Shown: positions 1-5,639 of the stretch, in pieces | Layout: each line of letters starts with the position of its first letter | How positions within the stretch are numbered: position 1 is the first letter of the stretch | Origin: Anaerovibrio sp. | GTDB taxonomy: Bacteria; Bacillota; Negativicutes; Selenomonadales; Selenomonadaceae | Length of the DNA stretch: 5,639 nucleotides | Direction of reading: 5' to 3' | NCBI GenBank assembly: GCA_016302095.1 | Contig: JAEDOE010000095.1 | Span: forward strand, 1 to 5,639 | Notes under the pieces: model-generated | Seen by the model: the letters and a program-made list of their open reading frames with translations, nothing else | What the model was told of the DNA's origin: nothing | The model's database searches: none | Made by a program: the position numbers and the translations under genes

Positions 1-503
1 GGGTGGAATTCGGCATATTGCAGATAGATGAGCTGCAGGAGGTGCTCTGCCGCCAGGGGCTGGACAGGCAGGAGGCACAGCGGCTGGCGGCTGTGGCGGA
101 TGGCAGCGCTGCCAGAGCTATGGCTCTCAGGGAGCCGGAGGTTCGGGAGCTGCACCAAAAGGCTTTTCAGCTGGCGGAAAGGGCAGGCAGGCTCCCTGTA
201 GAGGAAATGCTGCAGCTGGCAAAGGATATGTCAGGCTACAGCCGGGAGCAGCTCATCCAGTGGCTGGGCTTTCTCGCCATGCTTTACCGGGATTTGCTGG
301 TGCTGTACAGCGGCGGCGGACTTCCCTTGTACAACCAGCCGGATGTGCAGAAGCTGTCAGCATTGCTGGCAAGATACCCTCAGCACAGCCTGCTGGCGCT
401 TCTCAGGCTGGTGCAGGAGTATCAGAAGCGGCTTCGGAGCAATGTCAATTTGCAGCTCAGCCTGGAGGGCTTTCTTATCAAGCTGGAAGACCTCATGCAG
501 TAA
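1..503 (+). CDS. holB: DNA polymerase III delta' subunit, C-terminal part (5' end outside window)
   Basis: The open frame runs in from the left edge (first full codon at base 3) and ends at TAA 501-503, leaving about 166 residues. The delta' subunit is part of the clamp-loader complex that opens and loads the beta sliding clamp during replication. The AAA+ ATPase half with its P-loop lies outside the window. What is visible is the end of the lid region, where a segment like 'GLDRQEAQRLAAVADGS' matches the small helical bundle after the ATPase core, and then the all-helical C-terminal collar domain. Its end, 'RSNVNLQLSLEGFLIKL', matches the usual delta' ending 'NVN..L.LE..L.KL'. The identification is supported by the next gene being ricT, which follows holB in Bacillus and many other Firmicutes. 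The GTG at base 3 is an internal codon and not a real start. Confidence is high for the family. gamma/tau (DnaX) is less likely because of the C-terminal motif and the context. Confidence 0.88.
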   Translation, partial: VEFGILQIDELQEVLCRQGLDRQEAQRLAAVADGSAARAMALREPEVRELHQKAFQLAERAGRLPVEEMLQLAKDMSGYSREQLIQWLGFLAMLYRDLLVLYSGGGLPLYNQPDVQKLSALLARYPQHSLLALLRLVQEYQKRLRSNVNLQLSLEGFLIKLEDLMQ

Positions 504-546
504 TGCAGGGCTTTAAATAAATCATAGAGATATAATGGAGGAATAA

Positions 547-1377
547 ATGCAGACAGTAGTTGGGGTCCGCTTCAAGCGGGCCGGCAAGATATATTATTTT
601 AGTCCGGGCAAGCTGGATATTAAGCTGAATGATAATGTTATCGTGGAGACGGCCCGGGGCATTGAGTTTGGCACGGCTGTCATCGGGCCACGGGAGGTGC
701 CGGACAGCGATGTGGTGCTGCCTCTGAAGGAGGTGCAGCGCATTGCCACTGATGCTGACAGGGCAAAGGTGGAGGACAACCTGCGCCGCCGGGATGAGGC
801 CTTCAGCATCTGCGAGGAAAAGATTGCAGCTCATGGGCTGCCGATGAAGCTGGTGGATGTGGAGTACACCTTTGATGTGAACAAAATTATTTTTTATTTT
901 ACGGCAGACGGCAGGATTGATTTCCGGGAGCTGGTCAAGGATTTGGCGGCTATTTTCCGCACCCGCATTGAGCTCAGGCAGATCGGTGTCCGGGATGAGG
1001 CAAAGCTGATGGGAGGCATTGGCTGCTGCGGCAGGCCTCTTTGCTGCCACAGCTTTCTGGGGGAATTTGAGCCTGTGTCCATCCGCATGGCCAAGGAGCA
1101 GAACCTGTCCCTGAACCCTACCAAGATTTCCGGCATCTGCGGCAGGCTCATGTGCTGCCTCAAGTACGAAAATCATTGCTACTGCGGCAACAAGAAGCAG
1201 CGCAAGAAGATTAAGCCGCCTGCCCAGGGCAGCAAGGTCATTACGGCAGAGGGGGAGGGCAAGGTAATCAGCCTGAACATGCAGCGCCGCTCCGCTACCA
1301 TTCTTTTGGATGACCGCAAGACCATCGTGGCATCCTGGGAGGATATTATTGAGAAGGATGGGACGGACATGATCTGA
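547..1377 (+). CDS. ricT: RicT/YaaT, PSP1-domain RNase Y specificity factor
   Basis: This 276-residue protein is almost the same length as B. subtilis YaaT (about 275). In B. subtilis, RicT forms the Y-complex with RicA (YmcA) and RicF (YlbF). That complex carries iron-sulfur clusters and directs RNase Y to mature or cleave mRNAs, with effects on sporulation, competence and biofilms. The N-terminal half (about 1-145) is the PSP1 region, with 'GIEFGTAVIGPREV' near 36-49. The family signature follows: 'GIGCCGRPLCCHSFLGEFEP' from 157, 'NLSLNPTKISGICGRLMCC' ending at 204, then 'LKYENH'. Cysteines at 160, 161, 166, 167, 198, 203, 204, 211 and 213 make the middle very cysteine-rich and suit metal-cluster binding. 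C160, C211 and C213 look additional to the usual family set. The ATG has a strong GGAGG at 537-541, five bases upstream. It lies 43 bases after holB, probably in the same transcript. Confidence 0.95.
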   Translation: MQTVVGVRFKRAGKIYYFSPGKLDIKLNDNVIVETARGIEFGTAVIGPREVPDSDVVLPLKEVQRIATDADRAKVEDNLRRRDEAFSICEEKIAAHGLPMKLVDVEYTFDVNKIIFYFTADGRIDFRELVKDLAAIFRTRIELRQIGVRDEAKLMGGIGCCGRPLCCHSFLGEFEPVSIRMAKEQNLSLNPTKISGICGRLMCCLKYENHCYCGNKKQRKKIKPPAQGSKVITAEGEGKVISLNMQRRSATILLDDRKTIVASWEDIIEKDGTDMI

Positions 1378-1396
1378 TGTCCTGGAAGATATCTAT

Positions 1397-2170
1397 ATGG
1401 AAAATAGTGAAAAAAATCTCAGGGACTGGTCGGAGATTATAGCTGGCCTGTCCCCGGATGAGCGGCTGGATGACCTCTTGTGCAGCGGCAGGCGCATTAT
1501 CCAGAATACAAAGGAATTCTGCTTTTCCCTGGATGCGGTGCTGCTGGCCCACTATCCACGCTACAAGAAGCATTGGCGCGTCTTTGACCTAGGCACAGGC
1601 ACCGGGGTAATGCCCCTGCTGATTGCTGATGAGGTGAAGGAAATCCATGCGCTGGAAATAAATCCTGTTATGGCGGAGCTGGCAAAGCGCAATGCAGAGC
1701 TGAACGGGCTGCAGGACAAAATCCATGTATCCGAGGGAGACTATCGGAACATCCGGGAGCTTTATCCGCCGGAGAGCTTTGACTGCGTGATTGCCAATCC
1801 CCCCTACCGCCCCCTGAATCAAGGGCAGCTGAACAGCCTGGACGGGGTGGCACGGGCACGGCATGAGGTTACGGCAACTTTGCAGGACGTGGTGAAGGCG
1901 GCAAGGTATCTGCTGCGGTTCCGGGGCAGGTTTGCCATGGTGCATCTGCCGGAAAGGCTGGGGGAAATCATTGTTGCCATGGCAGAGAACCAGATTCAGA
2001 TAAAGAGGCTGCAGCTGGTTCAGCCCAAGCCGGACAAGACTTCCAACCTGATGCTGATAGAGGGTGTGGCAGGCGCTGCCCCGGGGGGCATGAAGGCGGA
2101 GCTGCCGCTGATTGTCCACGAGGCAGATGGCAGCTACACACGGGAAATTTTGGACATATACAATATGTAG
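1397..2170 (+). CDS. trmN6: TrmN6/YabB-type tRNA (adenine-N6) methyltransferase
   Basis: This is a class I SAM-dependent methyltransferase of 257 residues, close to B. subtilis YabB and E. coli YfiC (TrmN), which makes m6A at position 37 of tRNA1(Val). Visible motifs are 'FSLDAVLLAHY' (43-53), typical of this family's N-terminus; the SAM-binding loop 'DLGTGTG' (64-70); the acidic residue ending beta-2, E87 in 'ALEINP'; and the catalytic 'NPPY' (134-137), which marks methylation of an exocyclic amino group. The Rossmann fold covers roughly 55-200. The ATG at 1397 is preceded by GGAAG at 1384-1388 with 8 bases of spacing, and lies 19 bases after the ricT stop. The exact tRNA substrate in this organism is inferred from the family; a related N6-adenine or glutamine methyltransferase (HemK-like, also NPPY) is unlikely given the motif 'FSLDAVLL' and the position next to rsmI. 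Confidence 0.9.
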   Translation: MENSEKNLRDWSEIIAGLSPDERLDDLLCSGRRIIQNTKEFCFSLDAVLLAHYPRYKKHWRVFDLGTGTGVMPLLIADEVKEIHALEINPVMAELAKRNAELNGLQDKIHVSEGDYRNIRELYPPESFDCVIANPPYRPLNQGQLNSLDGVARARHEVTATLQDVVKAARYLLRFRGRFAMVHLPERLGEIIVAMAENQIQIKRLQLVQPKPDKTSNLMLIEGVAGAAPGGMKAELPLIVHEADGSYTREILDIYNM

Positions 2171-2192
2171 AAATGTATAGAAGGGCGATGTT

Positions 2193-3050
2193 ATGACAGA
2201 AGAAAAAAGGGGCAGGCTTTACCTGTCGGCTACGCCAATCGGCAATCTTGAGGATATGACCTTCAGGGCTGTGCGCCTTTTGGGGGAGGCAGATCTGATT
2301 GCTGCAGAGGACACCCGGCACACGAGAAAGCTCCTGTCCCACTATGATATACATACAGCTGCCACCAGCTACCATGAGCATAACAAGCTGGTCAAGGGAC
2401 CGGAGCTGGTGGAAAAAATGCTGGCAGGGGCAACGGTGGTATGTGTCAGTGATGCAGGCCTGCCCGGCATATCCGACCCCGGAGCCCATCTGGCACAGCT
2501 TGCCATTGAGGCAGGGATTGAGGTCAGTCCCCTGCCGGGAGCCAATGCCGCCCTGTCAGCCCTGATTTGTTCAGGACTTGATACTGCTTCATTTACCTTT
2601 TATGGCTTTTTGCCGAAGACCGGCAAAAAGCGGCGGGAGCTTTTGGACAGGATTAAGGAAAGCCCGGAAACCCTGATATTTTATGAGGCTCCCCACCATC
2701 TCAGGGAAACCCTGGGGCAGCTCTGCGAGGCACTGGGGGATGCCCGTCCGGCGGTGGCTGCCAGGGAGCTTACCAAGCATTATGAGGAATTCAACCGCCG
2801 CACACTGGGAGAGCTTTTTGCTTATTATCAGGAGCATGAGCCGCGAGGGGAGTTTGTCCTCGTCGTCAGCGGCTTTGACAGCAGCCGGGAAGCTTCTGCC
2901 GAGGCTGCTGCCCCTGCCGATCCTGTTGAGCTGGTAGCAAGGCTTGAGTCTGAGGGTGTTCCCCGTAAGGAAGCCATGCGGCAGGCAGCCAAAACCCTCA
3001 ACATGAGCCGCAGGGACATATACAATCTATTATTGCAGCAACAAACATAA
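2193..3050 (+). CDS. rsmI: 16S rRNA (cytidine1402-2'-O)-methyltransferase RsmI
   Basis: RsmI transfers a methyl group from SAM to the 2'-oxygen of C1402 in the ribosomal P-site of 16S rRNA (E. coli numbering). The protein has 285 residues, normal for the family. It has the tetrapyrrole-methylase fold with the expected signatures in order: 'ATPIGNL' (13-19), 'AAEDTR' (37-42), 'SDAGLPGISDPG' (86-97) and 'PLPGANAAL' (113-121), followed by 'FYGFLP' (136-141). An alanine-rich linker (about 230-244) leads to a small C-terminal helix-turn-helix domain (about 245-285, 'RKEAMRQAAKTLNMSRRDIY'), as in other RsmI proteins. The ATG at 2193 follows AAGGG at 2181-2185 and lies 22 bases after the trmN6 stop, so co-transcription is likely. 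It is the B. subtilis yabC equivalent; yazA, which sits between yabB and yabC there, is absent here. It is the last gene of the upstream cluster before the palindromic element. Confidence 0.96.
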   Translation: MTEEKRGRLYLSATPIGNLEDMTFRAVRLLGEADLIAAEDTRHTRKLLSHYDIHTAATSYHEHNKLVKGPELVEKMLAGATVVCVSDAGLPGISDPGAHLAQLAIEAGIEVSPLPGANAALSALICSGLDTASFTFYGFLPKTGKKRRELLDRIKESPETLIFYEAPHHLRETLGQLCEALGDARPAVAARELTKHYEEFNRRTLGELFAYYQEHEPRGEFVLVVSGFDSSREASAEAAAPADPVELVARLESEGVPRKEAMRQAAKTLNMSRRDIYNLLLQQQT

Positions 3051-3121
3051 TGACTGGCAGTAATCCATAATTTACGATTTATAGTTGCAGAATAGATATT
3101 GTACTGTGGTTCTGGTAGGAA

Positions 3122-3265
3122 GGGGATATGGTGTGTGCCAGGCGAAAACCTTTGTTGTGCCTCGGTGCTTAGCAATTTGCAAGCCGCAGGCGCAGCAAGA
3201 GCTTAGCATCCGCTAGGCACAACTAGGAGCGAGAGCGTGTTTTCGCTGGCACACACCATGTCCCC
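3122..3265. repeat. 144-base imperfect palindrome with 27-bp terminal inverted arms
   Basis: The left arm (3122-3149, starting GGGGATATGGTGTGTGCC) pairs with the right arm (3239-3265, ending in CCATGTCCCC) over 27 base pairs, with one T/G wobble (3127/3260) and one bulged G (3141 or 3142). Inside it, GTTGTGCCT (3154-3162) pairs perfectly with AGGCACAAC (3215-3223). The pairing continues with CGG/CCG (3163-3165/3210-3212) and an interrupted GCTTAGC-region helix (3167-3173/3201-3207), and then TTGC/GCAA (3177-3180/3195-3198) near the tip. Only one large asymmetric loop interrupts it (3224-3238), holding GAGCG-A-GAGCG at 3227-3237. No T-tract follows either arm, so it is not a canonical intrinsic terminator. 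No clear target-site duplication is visible. It encodes no convincing protein. Likely identities are a non-autonomous MITE-like or REP/BIME-like element, or a structured RNA that could act as a transcript boundary after rsmI. Which of these is undecided. Confidence 0.85.
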
Positions 3266-3280
3266 GGCATGATTTTAATT

Positions 3281-3306
3281 TCAAATACATCAAATATAAT
3301 CAAATA
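3281..3306 (+). promoter_or_regulatory. AT-rich metG upstream region: three TCAAATA repeats and a TATAAT box
   Basis: TCAAATA occurs at 3281-3287, 3290-3296 and 3300-3306, so starts are 9 and 10 bases apart, about one helical turn. TATAAT, a perfect -10 hexamer, lies at 3295-3300 and would place a start of transcription near 3307, giving a leader of about 20 bases before metG. No convincing -35 box is present at normal spacing (only AT-rich sequence such as ATTTTA at 3272-3277) and there is no extended -10 TG. The region is sharply AT-rich against the GC-rich genes and palindrome around it. A metG promoter here is plausible but not proven; the repeats could be an operator or simply low-complexity AT sequence. 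Confidence 0.4.
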
Positions 3307-3313
3307 TATTTTT

Positions 3314-3319
3314 AGGAGG
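3314..3319 (+). promoter_or_regulatory. Strong ribosome binding site that fixes the TTG start of metG
   Basis: AGGAGG lies 8 bases before TTG 3328-3330. The TTG is followed at once by a normal MetRS N-terminus ('SNKSFYITTPIYYPS'), and no ATG or GTG in frame fits better between the Shine-Dalgarno site and the conserved sequence, so the rare TTG start is well supported. Confidence 0.85.
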
Positions 3320-3327
3320 AAACAGTT

Positions 3328-4869
3328 TTGAGCAACAAAAGTTTCTATATCACTACGCCAATTTATTATCCAAGTGCCAAGCTGCACATCGGCCATGCCT
3401 ATTGCACCACCATTGCCGACTCGGTAGCGCGCTTTCATCGGCTGGCAGGGGAGGATGTATTTTTCCTGACCGGCAGCGACGAGCATGGCCAGAAAATCCA
3501 GCAGAAGGCAGAGGAACAGGGGATTACGCCAATTGAATATGTAGATCCTATCGTGGCAGGCTTTCAGCAACTGTGGGAAATGCTGAACATCTCCAATGAC
3601 GATTTTATCCGTACCACGGAAAAACGCCATGAGAAGGTAGTGCAGGAGATTTTCCGCCGCATTTATGACAAGGGGGATATTTACAAGGGAGCTTATACAG
3701 GCCTGTACTGCACGCCGTGTGAAAGCTACTGGACCGAGCTGCAGCTGGACGAGAAGGGCTGCTGCCCGGACTGCCACCGTCCTGTTCAGGAAGTATCTGA
3801 GGAGGCTTATTTCTTCAAGATCAGCAAGTACGCTGACCGCCTTTTGCAGTACATTGAGGAAAATCCTGATTTTATCCAGCCTGTTTCCCGCCGCAACGAG
3901 ATGATAAACTTCATCAAGCAGGGCATGGAGGATTTGTGCATTTCCCGTACCTCCTTTGACTGGGGTATTCCTGTGCCAATAGATGAAAAGCATGTTATCT
4001 ATGTATGGTTTGACGCTCTGTCCAACTACCTGACGCCTATCGGCTATCTGGATGACACTGAAAAATTCAATAAATACTGGCCAGCCAATATTCATCTGGT
4101 GGGCAAGGAGATTGTCCGCTTCCATTCCATTATCTGGCCTTGTATTCTGATGGCTCTTGACCTGCCGCTGCCAAAGCAGGTATTTGGCCATGGCTGGCTG
4201 GTAGTGGATGGCAGCAAGATGTCCAAGTCCGTGGGCAATGTGGTGGATCCTATCGGGCTGATTGAGGAATTTGGAGCGGATGCCATCCGCTATTTCCTGC
4301 TGCGTGAAATCAACCTGGGGCAGGATGGCAATTTCTCCCGGGATGCCCTCATCCAGCGCATCAATGCCGATTTGGCCAATGACCTGGGGAACCTGCTGCA
4401 CCGCACCCTGAACATGGTAGGCAAGTTCCAGGATGGCATTGTTCTGGCACCTGAGGGGCGTTCTGAGATTGATGAGTCTTTGATTGCTGATGCCATGGCT
4501 GCAGTGAAGGCATTTGATGAAGGCATGAGCGATATGAAAATCAGCAATGCCATCAGGGCCGTCTGGGCCTTTATCAGCAGGGCCAATAAGTACATCGATG
4601 AAACGGCGCCGTGGGCTTTGGCAAAGGATGCGAAGAAGAAGCAGGAGCTGGCCAATGTTATGTACAATCTGGTGGAAGCCCTGCGCATCATCAGCGGCCT
4701 GATTTTGCCGTATATGCCGTCCACTGCCGAAAAGCTGTGGCAGCAGCTGAATTTGCCGGGCAGCCTGTGGGAGCTGCGGCTGGCTGACATGCAGCAGTGG
4801 GGCGGTACGCCTGCCGGTATGCATATTGGCGAGGCAAAGCAGCTTTTCCCGCGTATTGAGGTGCGGTGA
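3328..4869 (+). CDS. metG: Methionyl-tRNA synthetase, short form without C-terminal tRNA-binding domain
   Basis: This cytoplasmic class I synthetase charges tRNA(Met) with methionine using ATP. Signatures are the N-terminal 'FYITTPIYYPSAKLHIGHA' with the HIGH motif at 20-23; a zinc knuckle from C128/C131 and C146/C149 (CxxC-x14-CxxC) in the connective peptide; 'FDALSNY' and 'HLVGKEIVRFH' of the catalytic core; and 'KMSKS' at 297-301. The alpha-helical anticodon-binding domain begins around 'NDLGNLLHRTLNMV' and runs to the end. At 513 residues it stops at 'LFPRIEVR', where many Firmicutes MetRS continue into an EMAPII-like tRNA-binding domain (B. subtilis MetS is about 664). Short forms are known, for example in mycobacteria, so the gene is probably intact. 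It uses a TTG start. No T-box (AGGGTGGNACC) or S-box sequence was seen upstream. It heads a probable two-gene unit with tatD. Confidence 0.97.
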   Translation: MSNKSFYITTPIYYPSAKLHIGHAYCTTIADSVARFHRLAGEDVFFLTGSDEHGQKIQQKAEEQGITPIEYVDPIVAGFQQLWEMLNISNDDFIRTTEKRHEKVVQEIFRRIYDKGDIYKGAYTGLYCTPCESYWTELQLDEKGCCPDCHRPVQEVSEEAYFFKISKYADRLLQYIEENPDFIQPVSRRNEMINFIKQGMEDLCISRTSFDWGIPVPIDEKHVIYVWFDALSNYLTPIGYLDDTEKFNKYWPANIHLVGKEIVRFHSIIWPCILMALDLPLPKQVFGHGWLVVDGSKMSKSVGNVVDPIGLIEEFGADAIRYFLLREINLGQDGNFSRDALIQRINADLANDLGNLLHRTLNMVGKFQDGIVLAPEGRSEIDESLIADAMAAVKAFDEGMSDMKISNAIRAVWAFISRANKYIDETAPWALAKDAKKKQELANVMYNLVEALRIISGLILPYMPSTAEKLWQQLNLPGSLWELRLADMQQWGGTPAGMHIGEAKQLFPRIEVR

Positions 4870-4870
4870 G
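4865..4870 (+). promoter_or_regulatory. Ribosome binding site supporting the ATG start of tatD
   Basis: GGTGAG overlaps the metG stop codon and lies 8 bases before ATG 4879. The in-frame metG TGA at 4867-4869 rules out any further upstream start. Starts nearer to the conserved core (for example GTG 4975) would remove the N-terminal extension, but the only purine run before them is AAAAGGG, a weaker candidate site. Confidence 0.5.
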
Positions 4871-4878
4871 CAGATAAG

Positions 4879-5639
4879 ATGAGCAAAATAGAGATTGTGC
4901 ATGAGTTGGGGGATTTTCTGGCAGCATCGGAAGCTGGTGACTGCACTAATGGGGCCAAAAGGGCTCCCCTGCTGGTGGACACCCATGCCCACATAGATAC
5001 GGACAGGTTTGATGAGGACAGGGAGGAAATGCTGGCCAGGGCAAAGGCTGCCGGGCTGGTTGCCATCATCAACATGGGGGACTCTATGGAGTCCTCAGAC
5101 CGTTCCGTAGCATTGGCAAGGCAGTATGATATGGTGTATACGGGAGTAGGCATCCATCCTGAGGAAGCCCGTCCCATGACTCAGGCGGATGATGACCTGC
5201 TGGCTGGCTGGGCACAGGAAAAAAAGGTGGTTGCCATCGGTGAAATCGGCTTGGATTACTACTGGGTAAAGGATGAGGAGCAGAGGAAGCTGCAGCGGGA
5301 GATTTTCATCCGTCAGCTGGATATAGCTCGCCAGCTGCACCTGCCCGTCTGCGTCCATGACCGGGAGGCTCATGGCGATACCCTGGCAATCCTCAAGAAG
5401 GAGGCCAAGGGGCTTCGCGGGGTGATGCATTGCTATTCAGGCAGCCTGGAGATGGCAAGGGAGCTGATGAAGCTGGACTGGTTCATCGGCGTGGATGGCC
5501 CCCTGACCTTCAAGAATGCAGCAAAGCTGCCTGAGATTGTGCAGCGGCTGCCCCTGGAGCGGATTCTGGTGGAGACGGATTGCCCGTATATGGCACCGGT
5601 GCCCATGCGGGGCAAGCGCAACGAGCCTGCCTATGTATA
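4879..5639 (+). CDS. tatD: TatD-family metal-dependent hydrolase (3' end outside window)
   Basis: The frame stays open to the right edge, giving 253 full codons. TatD proteins are TIM-barrel metallohydrolases; E. coli TatD is a 3'-5' exonuclease and cyanobacterial relatives deacylate D-aminoacyl-tRNA. The metal ligands are visible: H36 and H38 in 'VDTHAHID', E122 in 'GEIGLDYY', H160 in 'VCVHDREA', H184 in 'MHCYSGS' and D234 in 'VETDCPY'. The end 'RGKRNEPAYV' matches the family's 'GKRNEP.YV', so only some 20-25 residues are missing. The frame from ATG 4879 gives about 30 residues ahead of 'LLVDTHAHID', where most TatD proteins begin only two or three residues before it. That makes the start less certain. 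It is 9 bases after metG, the conserved metS-yabD pairing of Firmicutes, and probably co-transcribed. The exact substrate cannot be told from the sequence. Confidence 0.94.
   Translation, partial: MSKIEIVHELGDFLAASEAGDCTNGAKRAPLLVDTHAHIDTDRFDEDREEMLARAKAAGLVAIINMGDSMESSDRSVALARQYDMVYTGVGIHPEEARPMTQADDDLLAGWAQEKKVVAIGEIGLDYYWVKDEEQRKLQREIFIRQLDIARQLHLPVCVHDREAHGDTLAILKKEAKGLRGVMHCYSGSLEMARELMKLDWFIGVDGPLTFKNAAKLPEIVQRLPLERILVETDCPYMAPVPMRGKRNEPAYV

Noticed and set aside
531..536. TATAAT before ricT as a -10 promoter box
   Set aside because: It sits immediately next to the GGAGG ribosome binding site, would start transcription beyond that site, and has no -35 box at suitable spacing.
493..1176. 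Minus-strand open frame of 227 codons opposite ricT
   Set aside because: It is antisense to the conserved RicT motifs and is a shadow frame without a recognisable product.
3071..3100. TTTACG with GATATT as a promoter driving the palindrome
   Set aside because: Both hexamers are poor matches and the spacing is 18 bases; not strong enough to list as a feature.
3122..3265. Palindrome as an intrinsic terminator of the rsmI transcript
   Set aside because: The right arm is followed by GGCATGATTTTAATT rather than a direct T-tract, and the stem is far longer than usual. A role as a transcript or decay boundary remains possible.
3122..3265. CRISPR array or tRNA-like structure
   Set aside because: There are only two arms in inverted orientation with no regularly spaced direct repeats, and no tRNA cloverleaf or TTC-loop consensus could be fitted.
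3051..3327. T-box or SAM riboswitch controlling metG
   Set aside because: Neither the T-box core AGGGTGGNACC nor the S-box conserved core was found, and no terminator with a T-tract precedes metG.
3223..4992. Long minus-strand open frame of 589 codons opposite metG
   Set aside because: It is antisense to a clearly conserved metG with intact HIGH, KMSKS and zinc motifs, shows no recognisable domain, and arises from the codon bias of the + strand gene.
4290..5177. Minus-strand open frame of 295 codons across the metG-tatD junction
   Set aside because: It is serine-rich and low in complexity, antisense to two conserved genes, with no domain or matching ribosome binding context.

Overview
This window comes from the chromosome of a low-GC-lineage Gram-positive relative. 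The best guess is a member of the Negativicutes (Selenomonas/Mitsuokella/Anaerovibrio-like). This rests on the gene order, a RicT protein typical of Firmicutes, strong Firmicutes-style Shine-Dalgarno sequences and a moderately GC-rich composition. The genus is inferred and not proven. All genes lie on the + strand.

The layout is: the 3' part of holB (DNA polymerase III delta' subunit, 1-503); ricT (PSP1-domain RNase Y specificity factor, 547-1377); a TrmN6/YabB tRNA m6A methyltransferase (1397-2170); rsmI (16S rRNA 2'-O-methyltransferase, 2193-3050); a 277-base intergenic region (3051-3327); metG (methionyl-tRNA synthetase, 3328-4869, TTG start); and the 5' part of a tatD-family hydrolase (4879 to the window edge). 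The first four genes are separated by 19-43 bases, each with its own ribosome binding site, so they look like one transcription unit. metG and tatD are 9 bases apart and look like a second unit.

This is the classic holB-yaaT-yabB-yabC-metS-yabD neighbourhood of Bacillus subtilis in reduced form. yabA, yazA and abrB, which are interspersed there, are absent here. The common theme is information processing: replication clamp loading, mRNA processing, tRNA and rRNA modification, tRNA charging and nucleic-acid or aminoacyl-tRNA housekeeping.

The one clearly unusual structure is a 144-base imperfect palindrome (3122-3265) in the rsmI-metG gap. It has 27-base-pair terminal inverted arms and a further nested stem, and could fold end to end as one long hairpin. 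It looks like a small non-coding mobile or repeat element, or a structured RNA. It is followed by an AT-rich stretch with three TCAAATA repeats and a TATAAT box just upstream of metG. No coding system that looks novel was found; the protein genes are ordinary housekeeping genes with modest oddities (extra cysteines in RicT, a short MetG, a TatD N-terminal extension in frame with metG).
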